Positions 9,109 to 19,077 of a stretch of DNA of 64,000 bases are shown in pieces. Under the pieces are notes generated by a model. The model was not told the DNA's origin and made no database searches. It saw only the letters and a list, made by a program, of their open reading frames with translations. The stretch is from Candidatus Tumulicola sp. Lineage in GTDB: Bacteria > Vulcanimicrobiota > Vulcanimicrobiia > Vulcanimicrobiales > Vulcanimicrobiaceae. Position 1 is the first letter of the stretch, and each line of letters starts with the position of its first letter. The position numbers and the translations under genes were made by a program. The stretch is taken from the NCBI GenBank assembly GCA_036490475.1, contig DASXDT010000005.1, positions 434,001 through 498,000 on the forward strand, read 5' to 3'.

Positions 9109-9525
9109 ATGAAGCGCTTCGTCGCCGCGGCCGCCCTCGGTGTATCGGTCGGATTGCGCTCGCAGACTGCTTGGGCCGTGCTTTCCATAGCAAGGCGACG
9201 CGGCGCTCGGTCCTTCATCTCTGCGGCGTGCGCGCTCGGCGAATTTGCCGCCGATCTCTCCCCGCGGGCTCCCGACCGCACGACGCCGCTGCCGTTGATC
9301 GCGCGTCTCTTCGGGGGCGGCCGCGTCGCGTATGCGATTGGCAAGCCGGGATCGCGCGTCGGTTACGCGTTGGTCGGTGGCGTGTTCGCGCTCGGCGGCG
9401 CATTCGCGGGGTTAGCCGCGCGGCGCGCCGCGGCGGAGGCGATCGGACCGGTCCCGGCTGCAGCAATCGAAGATGCCGTCGCAGTCGCGCTCGCCGCGTG
9501 GGCGGTTTGGAGCCTTCCCGAATGA
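9109..9525 (+). CDS. DUF4126-like membrane protein
   Basis: This is a small alanine- and glycine-rich protein of 138 residues with an N-terminal GVSVGLRSQTAWAVLS helix, a central charged loop, and hydrophobic segments near residues 78-100 and 118-135. The arrangement, including the GLR near the N-terminus, resembles DUF4126 membrane proteins, which have no known function. Its stop overlaps the start of the large LuxR-type regulator (ATGA at 9522-9525), so the two are probably co-translated. This suggests, but does not prove, a functional link. A start further downstream is possible. Confidence 0.6.
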   Translation: MKRFVAAAALGVSVGLRSQTAWAVLSIARRRGARSFISAACALGEFAADLSPRAPDRTTPLPLIARLFGGGRVAYAIGKPGSRVGYALVGGVFALGGAFAGLAARRAAAEAIGPVPAAAIEDAVAVALAAWAVWSLPE

Positions 9526-12248
9526 TTCCGGCCATCCGTCCGGGGCAAACGTTCGTCGGACGCCGCGACGAACTCGACTTTTTACAAGAAGCGTTCGAAC
9601 GCGCGAGCGAGGGACGCCCAAGTTTCGTTCCGGTGGAAGGCGACGCCGGCATCGGCAAATCGCGTTTGATCGATGAGTTCACTGCCGCGTTGGGCGATGG
9701 CGCGACGGTAGCACGCGGTTGGTGCAGCGAGCAAGTCCGAAGCCCGTATCTCCCGTTTTTCGCGATGCTCTCGGCGGTCGACCAACGCGCCGCCGCACGC
9801 GCCTTCGATCCGCATCGGGATCGCGGCGACATTGAGGATAAAGCCGCTTTCTTAGCCGCCAGCGCCGGCATCCTACAACGCGTCGCGCAAAAAAAGCCGC
9901 TCGTCGCCGTGGTCGAGGACGTTCAGTGGGCCGACTCCGGTACGCTCGAATTGCTGTCGTATTTAATGCACGGACTCGGCGAAGCGCGCGTGTTGGTATT
10001 GGTGTCGATGCGCACCGAAGACGCGGCGACCAACGCCGGCCTCGCGGCATTTCGTTTGCACGCGACGCGCAGCCGCGTGGCGACGATTCGCTTGCGCGGC
10101 CTTTCGCGCAACGAGATTCGTTGTTTAGTAACGGCGCGTCTCGCGCATCGTTTGCCGAATGCCGGCGTCGTCGGACAGATCGAGCGGCTCTCCGAAGGCA
10201 ATCCGCTTTTTGCCGAAGAGCTTTCGAACATCGCCGAAGACGGGCGCTTGAATCTCGCCACGGATTCGCCGGTGTCGGTCGACGCCGTGCTCAGCCAACG
10301 CTTTGCCCCGCTCTCAGAACGCGACCGCTCGTTGTTGGTTCGAGCGGCGATCGTCGGTCGCGAGTTCGACGCCGCTTTCGTCGCCAACATCGCGGGCGTC
10401 ACGATCGAGACAGCGCTGGAGACGTTGCAACGAGCCGTCGAGGCGCATGTCGTGGTGACCGATTCCGTTAACCCGAACGGTTTCCGATTTCGGCATGCGT
10501 TGATCCGTCAAGCGTTGGCCGATCGACTGGTGGTCGGTTTGGCCGCTCCGTTGCACGCGCGCATCGCGGCAGCGCTCGAAGCATCCGATCCGTCGAACGT
10601 GGCCGCCCTCGCCTACCATTGGTCGAAGGCGCGCGTTGCCGATAAGGCGCGCGCGTATAACGAACGCGCCGGAGAATCCGCCTGGAACGTGTATGCGTAT
10701 CGCGACGCGATCGGCTTCTACGCGAGTGCCTTACAATGGGAATATCCGGCGGGCGAAGAACGCGCGGCAGCGTTCGAACGCTTCGGCACATTGCTGTACA
10801 TCGAGGGCTGTGGTGAGGAGCCGGCCTCATGGTTCGATCGCGGACGCCAGGAATGGGAAGCGGCAGGCGATTACGTCGCCGCAGCGCGCGCGCTTCTGCG
10901 GACGGCCGATCAACATTGGGTGGATGCGCGCACGGACGAAAGCATGGCAGCGGCGCGCACGGCAGTCGAGCGCCTCGCGCCTCTGCAGCGTCCGGCCGAA
11001 GCACTAGAGGCACATCTGTCGCTGGCGCGCTTTGCAATCACGTTGGGCGACGCCGCCACCGCGCATGTTGAGTTGCAAGCGGCGCACGGGCTCGGTGGGT
11101 CGCTCGAGATTCCGGCCAACGCCAGTTTTTATGAGATACGCGCCGAAGCCGGCGCCGCGCTCGGGAACTCGGCAACGGCGTTGCTCGACTGTGCGACCGC
11201 GTCCCGCCTGGCGCAAGCCGGCCGCAATAGCGAAGCGATCGTCCAGATCGAGAACAACTGCGCGTTGGTCGCGGCCGAACTCGGCGCGATCCCAGCGGCG
11301 ATCCGGCGCCATGAGATCGCTCTGGCCGAGGCTCGGCGCACAAGCATGCCGTGGCGAATCGCCTACTCGGCGCTCAATTTTGCGCAGACCTTAACGCTGT
11401 CGGGCGACCTGCGTCGAGCGCGCACGGTTGCGTGGGAAGCGATCGAAAGTGGCGTCACGACCGCGACGTTTCGCACCAAGGCAGCGGCTGTCGGAATTCC
11501 GCTGGCGTTGCTGCTAAACGACCGCCGCCTTCTCGACGCCTGCGCCCGTGACGAAGCGCTCGAGCTTGCGCGCCGTTCGGGCGAGGTGCAACGTATCTCC
11601 GCCGTCGGCGCCGCGTTCGCAGAATTACGCTCCGCCCAGGGCGCGCTCGAGGAAGCGCGCCGGATCGTGCGGGATACGATCGCAGCCATCGAGACGATCG
11701 GAACGCCGCACCGTTGCGTCGCCCTGGTGCTGCACGTCATCGCGAACGGCGGCCAGGTCGAGCGCGACTGGGCCGGCGCCGCGCTGCAGCGGAGCTGGAC
11801 GAGGCCGGCGGTACTGCGTGCGTGCCGCCTCATGCTGCATGCCGCCGTCGAGCCGAGCGGTTCGCCTCGCGCGGCCCGTAGCGCTTCGTCGGCGGCGGCG
11901 CAGTTCGGACGTCTCGGCTGGAACCTAGCGCGGGCCCGCGCGCTCGAGATGGCCGGAAACGCGGGTAGCGCGTATGCAGCGTATGTAGCGATGGGCGATG
12001 TCCGCGACGCCGACCGATTGGCACCGGTCGCGTGCGACGAGAGCAAGTCCCGGGCCGATAGTCTGAGCCCGCGGCAGCGCCAGATCGCCGAACTCGTGGC
12101 CGAAGGAGTCACCAATCGCGTCATCGCCCAACGGCTGAATATCAGCGAGCACACCGTCGAACATCATCTGTCGAGCATTTTCGCGCGTTTGGGCCTGCGT
12201 TCGCGCGCGGCTTTGGCAGCTCGCGTGGGGAGACTGCCACCGCAATAG
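9522..12248 (+). CDS. LuxR-family transcriptional regulator with N-terminal AAA ATPase (LAL/MalT-like)
   Basis: This 908-residue regulator has the large-ATPase LuxR layout. The N-terminal AAA domain starts with FVGRRDELDFL, then Walker A GDAGIGKS (about residues 40-47), and Walker B around VVEDVQWAD. A long helical middle of about 500 residues looks like TPR repeats. The C-terminus is a GerE/LuxR helix-turn-helix with LSPRQRQIAELVAEG and ISEHTVEHHLSSIFARL. Such proteins activate genes after binding an inducer and ATP. The start at 9522 is set by an ATGA overlap with the membrane gene and by the position of the ATPase domain. Candidate targets are the TonB receptor and peptide genes immediately downstream, which is inference only. 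Confidence 0.9.
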   Translation: MIPAIRPGQTFVGRRDELDFLQEAFERASEGRPSFVPVEGDAGIGKSRLIDEFTAALGDGATVARGWCSEQVRSPYLPFFAMLSAVDQRAAARAFDPHRDRGDIEDKAAFLAASAGILQRVAQKKPLVAVVEDVQWADSGTLELLSYLMHGLGEARVLVLVSMRTEDAATNAGLAAFRLHATRSRVATIRLRGLSRNEIRCLVTARLAHRLPNAGVVGQIERLSEGNPLFAEELSNIAEDGRLNLATDSPVSVDAVLSQRFAPLSERDRSLLVRAAIVGREFDAAFVANIAGVTIETALETLQRAVEAHVVVTDSVNPNGFRFRHALIRQALADRLVVGLAAPLHARIAAALEASDPSNVAALAYHWSKARVADKARAYNERAGESAWNVYAYRDAIGFYASALQWEYPAGEERAAAFERFGTLLYIEGCGEEPASWFDRGRQEWEAAGDYVAAARALLRTADQHWVDARTDESMAAARTAVERLAPLQRPAEALEAHLSLARFAITLGDAATAHVELQAAHGLGGSLEIPANASFYEIRAEAGAALGNSATALLDCATASRLAQAGRNSEAIVQIENNCALVAAELGAIPAAIRRHEIALAEARRTSMPWRIAYSALNFAQTLTLSGDLRRARTVAWEAIESGVTTATFRTKAAAVGIPLALLLNDRRLLDACARDEALELARRSGEVQRISAVGAAFAELRSAQGALEEARRIVRDTIAAIETIGTPHRCVALVLHVIANGGQVERDWAGAALQRSWTRPAVLRACRLMLHAAVEPSGSPRAARSASSAAAQFGRLGWNLARARALEMAGNAGSAYAAYVAMGDVRDADRLAPVACDESKSRADSLSPRQRQIAELVAEGVTNRVIAQRLNISEHTVEHHLSSIFARLGLRSRAALAARVGRLPPQ

Positions 12249-12284
12249 CGGAATCCCGGGATAGCGTTCGGCCGCCGCTCTCCG

Positions 12285-12290
12285 TATAAT
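12285..12290 (+). promoter_or_regulatory. possible -10 element upstream of TonB receptor
   Basis: A perfect TATAAT lies 27 bases before the start codon of the TonB-receptor gene in the short gap after the regulator. No convincing TTGACA-like -35 box is seen about 17 bases upstream, so an activator-dependent promoter, perhaps using the adjacent LuxR regulator, is possible. Confidence 0.4.
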
Positions 12291-12316
12291 TCGCGCAAGA
12301 CCGGAGGAGGAGCACG

Positions 12317-15300
12317 ATGGTCAAGCTATGTTTGGTGGCGCGCCGTTGGATTGCCGCGGTGATTGCCGTTTCTTGGGTACTGTGCGTTCCCGTCAATGCC
12401 GGTACGACCGGCAGTTTAGCGGGGAGCGTCGTCTCGTCTGCTAACGACGAACCCATCGCCGGTGCCGTCGTGCGGATGACGAGCCCGTCCCAGGTGGCCT
12501 CGACCCACACCGACGCCAGCGGCCGGTTCATCTTCCTCTCTCTGGCACCCGACACGTACGTCATAACGATCGACCACACCGGCTTCGAACCGCTCTCGGC
12601 CAGCGGCCTGAGCATCTTTGCCGATCAAGCGCAAACGCTGTCGTTCAAACTCAACAAGAGCCTAAAAACGATCGCTACGGTTCAATCGCGCTCGTCCTTG
12701 AGCGAAGTGCGGCCGGGAACGATCACCGACGTGTATTCGGTCAATCCGGCGGTCACCAAAGCGGCAGCACCGATCGGCGGCGGCGGCGGACTGAACAACG
12801 TGTACTCGGCGATCGCCGCCATGCCGGGCGCCTACGTGCCCAACGGCCAAATGGGCGTCAACCAGACGGTCTACATTCGCGGCGGTTACTACGACCAAAT
12901 CGGCTACGAATACGACGGCGTTCCGGTCAATCGCTCGTTCGACAACTATCCCGCGCATTCGGCCTCCACGCTCGGCCAACAAGAGCTGCAGATTTATGCC
13001 GGCGGAGGCGGAGCGAGCGCCAACGCTACCGGCTTGGCCGGGTTTATCAACCAGGTCGTCAAGACCGGTACGTTTCCCGGCTACGCCAACGTTTCGGGAT
13101 CGGTCGGCTCACCGACGTTCTATCACGACGTTTCGTTCGAAACCGGCGGCGCGACGCCCGATCGTCTCTTCTCGTACTATGTCGGGGCTAGCGGTTACAA
13201 TCAAGATTTTCGCTATCTCACGCAGTACAACGGCGGCGACCTCATGAGCGATTTTCCGTACGGCGCCGGCCCAAGCAATCTCACGACCGAGCTGGATTTT
13301 TATCCGGCGGTATACCCGACGTGCAATACGAATGCGTCGTACACCAACCCGGCGGCCAAGTTTCTGAGCGACGATCCGGGCTGCTTCTCAGCGTTCGGCT
13401 CCAACTATAGCGAAGTTTCCTACATCGCGGGCCGCGAGATCGTCGCGAACATGCACTTCGGTATCCCGCATCACAACGACGCCGGCCGCGACGACGTGCA
13501 AGTTTTGTACACCTCCTCGGCGCAGTTTCGGCAATATTATAGTGGCGTCGACGACGGTGGCTTGCCCCTCGCCCAAGGACTGCTGCAGCAGTGCGATTTC
13601 TCGCATTGCGCACCGCCGCATTGGCCGGACTATTACACCTTTCCAGGTGGCACGCAGTTCCTTGCGCCGGCAAAGACGCAACAGATCGCCTACCTCTTTC
13701 CGGGCTCGCCGACCGACCGCTGCGCGAACGTCAGCGGCGTCCCGAATGCTTGTAATATTGGGGATGGCGACTACGCGCTGTTACCCAACGATTATCGCGA
13801 CGGCCGGTGGGACACCGCCAACATTTTCAAACTACAGTATCAGAAGAATTTCGGAAGCAACGCCTATCTTCGGGTCTTCGGCTACTCGTTCTATTCCGAT
13901 ACGAATCGCAGCGGCGCGAGCCGTCGCGGTATCGGCAGCGGTTACGGCGCCACGAACTACGACTACGAAGTCGACGGGCACACGCGCGGCATTCAAGCCG
14001 ACCTTGGCGACCAGATCAACGCAACGAACCTATTGAGCGCGAACCTCAACTATATCACTTCGACGACGTTGCGCTTGAACAACGATAACTACTTAAATAC
14101 GGCGAGCCAACAAGTGAGCAACTTCACCAACGGTTCGGAGTGTTTCGCCTTCGAAAATGGCAACGTCGGCAAGGAGCATTTCAGCAAAGGCGAGGTGGCG
14201 CCGTGTAACGCACCGATCACGCAAGGCACGTTCGAAGATCCGTCCGGAAGAGGCAACTGGAACGGCAACCCGTGCGCCACCGGAAACGTTGGCGCGAGTT
14301 CTCCTGCCTGCAAGGCGGGCGCGCTGTTTCAGCTCACCTACACCGGCAATCAGGGCGAGCTCAATCAAGTCGTCCCGCAGTTCGTCGATGCCTCCATATC
14401 GGATGAATTTCGCCCGAACGATAAGCTCGACATCAGCCTCGCCCTCAAATATGCCGACGATCAGTTCACACTCGATAACACCGATACGCCCGGCAAGAAC
14501 TTCTGGTTTGCGGCCGCGCAACGCGAGTTTTGCTACAATCCGCTGACGTTCGAACCGGTTCTCAAGCCGGAAGCACCGCAGAACGACTCCATCATCGAAC
14601 CGTACGTCGGGTTCGTCTGCCCAATTGACAAGTCGAGCGGTACGCCGGTGCAGACGGTTCACCCCGATGGCAAGAACGGCCACTTGCTGCTTTCGAACCA
14701 ATACCCATCGACCTACGTACAAAACTATTGGCAGCCGCGGATCGGCCTCACCTACACGGTCAACCCAGACACGGTGTTGCGCGCGTCGGCCGGACGCTAC
14801 GCACAAGAGCCGCAAAACTACGAAGTGCAGTACGACAGCTTGGAAGAGAATCTCGCATCCGAGATCCTCGGCTTCTTGCCGTACGGCTTCACGACGCCGT
14901 TTCACAACGCGCAGGCGCAGTTTTCTAACAACTACGACTTCTCGTACGAGCATCATTTTCACGGGACCGACACCTCGGTAAAAGTAACGCCGTACTATCG
15001 CTTCGCGACGCAGCAGCTCGATGAAAACATCTATATTCCGACGCTGCTGGCGTCGCCGGCGCTCAATGCGGGGACGCAGATTAGCTACGGCGTCGAGTTT
15101 CAACTGGCCAAAGGTGATTTTTCGAAGAACGGTTTAGCCGGCATCTTCTCCTACACGTACCTCTACACCAAGGAGAAGTGGAACGACTTTCAGGGCATCG
15201 GCGTGAACGCCGTCTCGCCGTACAATCAATACATTCAGGAATACAACGCGTTGACCAAAGCCGGCGGCGGCGCTCCGTGTTACCGCGACAATCGCAGCGG

Positions 15301-16039
15301 ACGTCCCGCGCCGAACTGTCACAACAACGCGATCGCTAACCCGTACTACAATATGGCGCCGCAGCCGCTGCTCGATCCTAGCGCCTGGTACGTTACCGGA
15401 CTCGATTATCCGTACACGTCTCCGAACGTCTTCGCGCTCGTGCTCAACTATAAACACGATCGTTTCTCCATTACGCCTGCCATGACGCTCAACCAGGGGG
15501 CCGCCTACGGAGCGCCGTCCGACGTCCAAGGACTCGACCCGCGCACGTGTACGGCGACCCAGAGCAGCATCGGCATTCACGGCGTCAACCCACACGCACC
15601 CGACTACACCTCGTGCGGATTGGCCGCGACGCCCAGCGGCTCGCTGTACATTCCGAATCCCACGACGGGCACGTTCGATTCGTTCGGCCAGTTCACGCAG
15701 CCGTGGCAGTTCAACATGGGGCTGCAACTGCACTACGATTTCTCGCCGCGCGTTGCGGGCAACGTGACGATCGCGAATTTAGTCAACGAATGTTTCGGCG
15801 GATCGAGCACGACCTGGAGCCGGCAGTACGCGCCCAGCTCCACCGTCTGCGGCTACTCGCCCAACATCTTCTACGATAGCAACTTCTACAACGGCACGGG
15901 CCCGAACGACAAGGCGGCCAACGGCGTCGCATTCAATCCGTATTTCTCGCAGCCGTTCATCCCGTCGTACGGCGACAACAACTCGTTCAACTATCCGCTA
16001 CCGATCAATCTGTACTTCCAACTGCAGCTGAAGATCTAG
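12317..16039 (+). CDS. TonB-dependent outer-membrane receptor with carboxypeptidase-regulatory-like N-domain
   Basis: This 1240-residue outer-membrane transporter would take up a ligand across the outer membrane using TonB energy. A signal peptide (about residues 1-28) is followed by a carboxypeptidase-regulatory-like beta-sandwich (GSLAGSVVSSANDEPIAGA, about 32-115). The plug domain (about 150-240) includes QTVYIRGGYYDQIGYEYDGVPV. A long beta-barrel follows and ends in an aromatic-rich strand, LYFQLQLKI. This is the Oar-like arrangement. A GGAGGAG ribosome site precedes the ATG. The next gene, an S9 peptidase, begins 9 bases after the stop, which suggests a peptide or peptide-like ligand. 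That is inferred from context; no ligand motif can be read. Confidence 0.92.
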   Translation: MVKLCLVARRWIAAVIAVSWVLCVPVNAGTTGSLAGSVVSSANDEPIAGAVVRMTSPSQVASTHTDASGRFIFLSLAPDTYVITIDHTGFEPLSASGLSIFADQAQTLSFKLNKSLKTIATVQSRSSLSEVRPGTITDVYSVNPAVTKAAAPIGGGGGLNNVYSAIAAMPGAYVPNGQMGVNQTVYIRGGYYDQIGYEYDGVPVNRSFDNYPAHSASTLGQQELQIYAGGGGASANATGLAGFINQVVKTGTFPGYANVSGSVGSPTFYHDVSFETGGATPDRLFSYYVGASGYNQDFRYLTQYNGGDLMSDFPYGAGPSNLTTELDFYPAVYPTCNTNASYTNPAAKFLSDDPGCFSAFGSNYSEVSYIAGREIVANMHFGIPHHNDAGRDDVQVLYTSSAQFRQYYSGVDDGGLPLAQGLLQQCDFSHCAPPHWPDYYTFPGGTQFLAPAKTQQIAYLFPGSPTDRCANVSGVPNACNIGDGDYALLPNDYRDGRWDTANIFKLQYQKNFGSNAYLRVFGYSFYSDTNRSGASRRGIGSGYGATNYDYEVDGHTRGIQADLGDQINATNLLSANLNYITSTTLRLNNDNYLNTASQQVSNFTNGSECFAFENGNVGKEHFSKGEVAPCNAPITQGTFEDPSGRGNWNGNPCATGNVGASSPACKAGALFQLTYTGNQGELNQVVPQFVDASISDEFRPNDKLDISLALKYADDQFTLDNTDTPGKNFWFAAAQREFCYNPLTFEPVLKPEAPQNDSIIEPYVGFVCPIDKSSGTPVQTVHPDGKNGHLLLSNQYPSTYVQNYWQPRIGLTYTVNPDTVLRASAGRYAQEPQNYEVQYDSLEENLASEILGFLPYGFTTPFHNAQAQFSNNYDFSYEHHFHGTDTSVKVTPYYRFATQQLDENIYIPTLLASPALNAGTQISYGVEFQLAKGDFSKNGLAGIFSYTYLYTKEKWNDFQGIGVNAVSPYNQYIQEYNALTKAGGGAPCYRDNRSGRPAPNCHNNAIANPYYNMAPQPLLDPSAWYVTGLDYPYTSPNVFALVLNYKHDRFSITPAMTLNQGAAYGAPSDVQGLDPRTCTATQSSIGIHGVNPHAPDYTSCGLAATPSGSLYIPNPTTGTFDSFGQFTQPWQFNMGLQLHYDFSPRVAGNVTIANLVNECFGGSSTTWSRQYAPSSTVCGYSPNIFYDSNFYNGTGPNDKAANGVAFNPYFSQPFIPSYGDNNSFNYPLPINLYFQLQLKI

Positions 16040-16048
16040 AGCTTCACC

Positions 16049-18013
16049 GTGCTCCGCCGCTGCGTCGCCGCCTGTTCGGTCCTGGTTGCCCTCCCGTTGG
16101 GCGTGCGTGCGGCAGCGAACTTTTCGGTGCCCGACATCGCACGAATCGTCGACGTAACGCAATCGGCGATCGCGGCCGATGGACGGCACGTCGCATTCGT
16201 GGCATCCCGCGCGGTGCTCGAACGCAACGACTACCGCGATGAACTCTGGGTCTACGATCGAACGACTCGTACGTCGTTGCGCTTGGCGACGCGACACGAC
16301 TCCGTTTCGGGGCCGGCATGGTCGCCCGACGGACGTTCGATCGCCGCGATCGCCGGCGATGCGAACGGTAGCGACCAACTCTACATCTTCGGGCTCGACG
16401 GCACCGAACGGCGCATCACCGCGGGTTCGACCGGTGTCGTCACGTTCGCTTGGCGGCCGAATGGACGATCGATCGCATTCGTGCGCTCCGACCCCGTGCC
16501 GCAGCGCACCGGCGCGGCAGCCTATGCCGATGCATTTGAAGTGACCGACAACGACTATCTCGCGACCGCGCGTCCGCAACCGCGCCATCTTTGGCTGGCG
16601 CAAGTGCGCGGCGGCGAACGGCGCCTGACCGAAGGAACGTGGAGCGTCGCCAACTCGACCCTGTCGTGGTCGCCGGACGGCGCGGAGCTTGCGTATCTGC
16701 GCGTGCCCAACGCGATCCACGGCATATCCGACCGCTCCGCCGCCTACGCCCTCGACCTAAAGAGCGGCGTTTCGCGCGCGCTAACGGCGCACGACGCGCA
16801 CGAGGACCAAGTCGAGTGGTCGCCCGCCGGCCAACGCTTGTTGTATCTCTTTCCGCGAGACGGGGATCCGGCTTCTGCCACGACGGTGCGGACCGTCGAC
16901 CTTTCGACGCACGAAGGCGACGCGTCGTCCCAGCTCGACCGGCACGTCGATACCGCCGCGTGGTATCCCGACGGGCGCGGGATGCTGCTCAAGGTGTACG
17001 ACGTAACGTCTGGTCCGCTGTATGCGCTCGACGAACGCGGCACGCCACGTAAATTACCGCTGGGCGACATCGTCGATGCATCGATCGACTCGGCACAAAG
17101 CGTCGCACGGGACGGAACGATTGCTTTTACCGGCAAGACTGCAAGCCTTCCGGATGAGTTGTATGTGTTGCCACCGGGTGCCTCGAGCCCCGAACGAATC
17201 ACGCACTTCAACGATACGCTCGCACAACGGAACTTGGGCCGCGCCACCACGGTACGGTGGACGTCGAGCGACGGTTTCCAAGAAGCCGGCGTCTTGACAT
17301 ATCCGCCGGACTATCGGCCCGGCCGCACATACCCGCTCGTGTTGCGCATCCACGGCGGCCCGGCCGAAACGTCGCTGGCGGCGTTCGAACCGTTCTATCA
17401 AAGCGCCGCCGCGCGCGGCTATCTGGTTTTCGCGCCCAACTACCGCGGTAGCACCAACATGGGCAATGCGTTCGAACGGGCGATCTTCAATGACGCCAGC
17501 GTTGGGCCGGGTCGTGACGTGATGGAAGGGATCGCCGCTGTGGAACGCCTCGGAATCGTCGACGCATCGAAGCTTGCCGTTTCGGGTTGGTCGTACGGAG
17601 GACAGATGACGTCGTGGATGATCTCGCACTATCCCATTTGGAAATGCGCGGTCACCGGCGCGGCGGTCAACGATCTGGTAGTCGACTACACGATCGCCGA
17701 CGATATCGACGCCGACCGGGCCTCTTTCTCGGATTCGCCGTTCGTCGGGGATCGGCTCGCCGCGTGGCAAGCGCAGTCTCCCATCTCGTTTTTTAAGAAC
17801 GTTCGCACGCCATTGCTGATGCTCGGCAACGTGTACGACGTGCGCGTTCCAATCGTCGAGCAATACGAGTGGTATCACGCGTTGCGCGACAGCGGCGTGC
17901 CGGTAACGTTTTATGCCTATCCCAGTCGCGGGCATCTTCCCAACGGTCCGGTGCGGTTAGCCGATGCATATGAAAGGTGGTTAGGGTGGTTCGACCGGTA
18001 TCTCGCGCCGTGA
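16049..18013 (+). CDS. S9-family (prolyl oligopeptidase-type) serine peptidase
   Basis: This 654-residue exported serine peptidase of the S9C/acylaminoacyl-peptidase type cleaves short peptides. A signal peptide (about 1-22) is followed by WD40-like beta-propeller repeats (for example WSPDGRSIAAI and WSPDGAELAYL). The C-terminal alpha/beta-hydrolase domain has nucleophile Ser515 in GWSYGG, Asp597 in VYDVRVP and His629 in RGHLPN. The start is GTG at 16049, nine bases after the TonB-receptor stop, with no strong ribosome site. The stop overlaps the next gene (GTGA). It is the second gene of a likely peptide-uptake and degradation operon. Confidence 0.93.
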   Translation: MLRRCVAACSVLVALPLGVRAAANFSVPDIARIVDVTQSAIAADGRHVAFVASRAVLERNDYRDELWVYDRTTRTSLRLATRHDSVSGPAWSPDGRSIAAIAGDANGSDQLYIFGLDGTERRITAGSTGVVTFAWRPNGRSIAFVRSDPVPQRTGAAAYADAFEVTDNDYLATARPQPRHLWLAQVRGGERRLTEGTWSVANSTLSWSPDGAELAYLRVPNAIHGISDRSAAYALDLKSGVSRALTAHDAHEDQVEWSPAGQRLLYLFPRDGDPASATTVRTVDLSTHEGDASSQLDRHVDTAAWYPDGRGMLLKVYDVTSGPLYALDERGTPRKLPLGDIVDASIDSAQSVARDGTIAFTGKTASLPDELYVLPPGASSPERITHFNDTLAQRNLGRATTVRWTSSDGFQEAGVLTYPPDYRPGRTYPLVLRIHGGPAETSLAAFEPFYQSAAARGYLVFAPNYRGSTNMGNAFERAIFNDASVGPGRDVMEGIAAVERLGIVDASKLAVSGWSYGGQMTSWMISHYPIWKCAVTGAAVNDLVVDYTIADDIDADRASFSDSPFVGDRLAAWQAQSPISFFKNVRTPLLMLGNVYDVRVPIVEQYEWYHALRDSGVPVTFYAYPSRGHLPNGPVRLADAYERWLGWFDRYLAP

Positions 18014-19077
18014 GCGCCGTTCGTTTGACGGTGCCGGCGATCGTCGCAGGCGTTCTCGGTTTTCTAGGCGCTCCGGCGGCACAAGCACAAGCTCCCGCGG
18101 CCTCGCCGTGTGCGATGACCGTTTATCCGCGAGTGGGGACGTACGTGCGTACGCCTCGACTGCACGGGCCGGGACTCGTATTAGCGGGCGGCGGCGCCGA
18201 AGAAGCTCCGGAGGCCGTCTTTGCGTGGATGCGGCGCACGATCGCCGGAACGGACGCCGGTAGAGCCGGTAACGTAGTAGTGCTGCGCGCGGCATCGGCC
18301 AACGAATACGACCCGTTCTTTTATAGCGACGGGCGCTTCGCATCGGTGCAAACGGTACTGATTCCGCCCTGCGCGGCGCGCGCCGATCTGGATCGGGCCG
18401 CGAAGATCGTCGACGGCGCCGACGCCGTCTTCTTCGCCGGCGGCGATCAAGCACATTACGTCGTGTGGAAGGGCAGTGCACTCATTGCGGCCGTCAAACG
18501 GGTCTATGCGCGCGGCGGCATCGTCGGCGGCGGCAGCGCCGGCTTGGCGATTCAAGGCGCGGTGGTGTTCGATGCGGTCGCCGGTGACCGCCTCAACGCC
18601 GACGTGCATACAGCCGATGCCGTCGCCAATCCGTTCGAACCGCGCATCAGCTTCACCACCGGCTTGTTTTCGTGGCCGCCGCTGCGCGACACGATGACCG
18701 ACACGCATTTTGCCGTACGCAATCGCTTCGGACGCACCGTGGTCTTTCTCGCACGTATCGCGACCGACGGGCTGATGCCGGGGGCGGCGACGATCTATGC
18801 GTTGGGAATCGATCAGGCTAGTGCGGTCGTCGTCGATGCCCGCGGCGTTGCCACGCTGATCAATGCGACCGGCGGGCGCGGTGCGTATCTCGTGCGGGCG
18901 CCGGGCAGCGCAAAGATACGGAGCGGCGTGCCGTTCGTCTACCGCGTCGAAGTCTCGCACGTGCGACGCAACTTCGAAACCTTTAACCTCGCAGCCAAGA
19001 CGACGTCGGACCCGTGGTCCGAAGTTCGAGTGAATGCATCCGCAACGATGTATAGCCGGGATCCGTACGATCTGTGA
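18010..19077 (+). CDS. cyanophycinase-like peptidase (family S51)
   Basis: This 355-residue exported protein is related to cyanophycinase and other S51 peptidases, which cut peptides of aspartate origin such as the beta-Asp-Arg polymer cyanophycin. After a signal peptide ending near AAQAQA come the family segments GPGLVLAGGGAEE, DAVFFAGGDQAHYV and the nucleophile elbow GGGSAGLAI, with predicted catalytic Ser176. A distal domain follows, typical of exported members. The GTG start overlaps the S9 peptidase stop and the gene's own stop overlaps the next start, so it is embedded in an operon. True cyanophycin specificity cannot be asserted, because other S51 members cleave alpha-aspartyl dipeptides. 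Confidence 0.85.
   Translation: MSAVRLTVPAIVAGVLGFLGAPAAQAQAPAASPCAMTVYPRVGTYVRTPRLHGPGLVLAGGGAEEAPEAVFAWMRRTIAGTDAGRAGNVVVLRAASANEYDPFFYSDGRFASVQTVLIPPCAARADLDRAAKIVDGADAVFFAGGDQAHYVVWKGSALIAAVKRVYARGGIVGGGSAGLAIQGAVVFDAVAGDRLNADVHTADAVANPFEPRISFTTGLFSWPPLRDTMTDTHFAVRNRFGRTVVFLARIATDGLMPGAATIYALGIDQASAVVVDARGVATLINATGGRGAYLVRAPGSAKIRSGVPFVYRVEVSHVRRNFETFNLAAKTTSDPWSEVRVNASATMYSRDPYDL

Noticed and set aside
9057-9521. N-terminal extension of the LuxR-type regulator
   Set aside because: The in-frame upstream stretch is Arg-rich and overlaps the DUF4126-like gene. The ATPase domain begins properly at the ATGA junction.
12317-16039. Long antisense reading frames opposite the TonB receptor and other large genes
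   Set aside because: They are Arg-rich shadows produced by high GC content and show no family motif or ribosome site.
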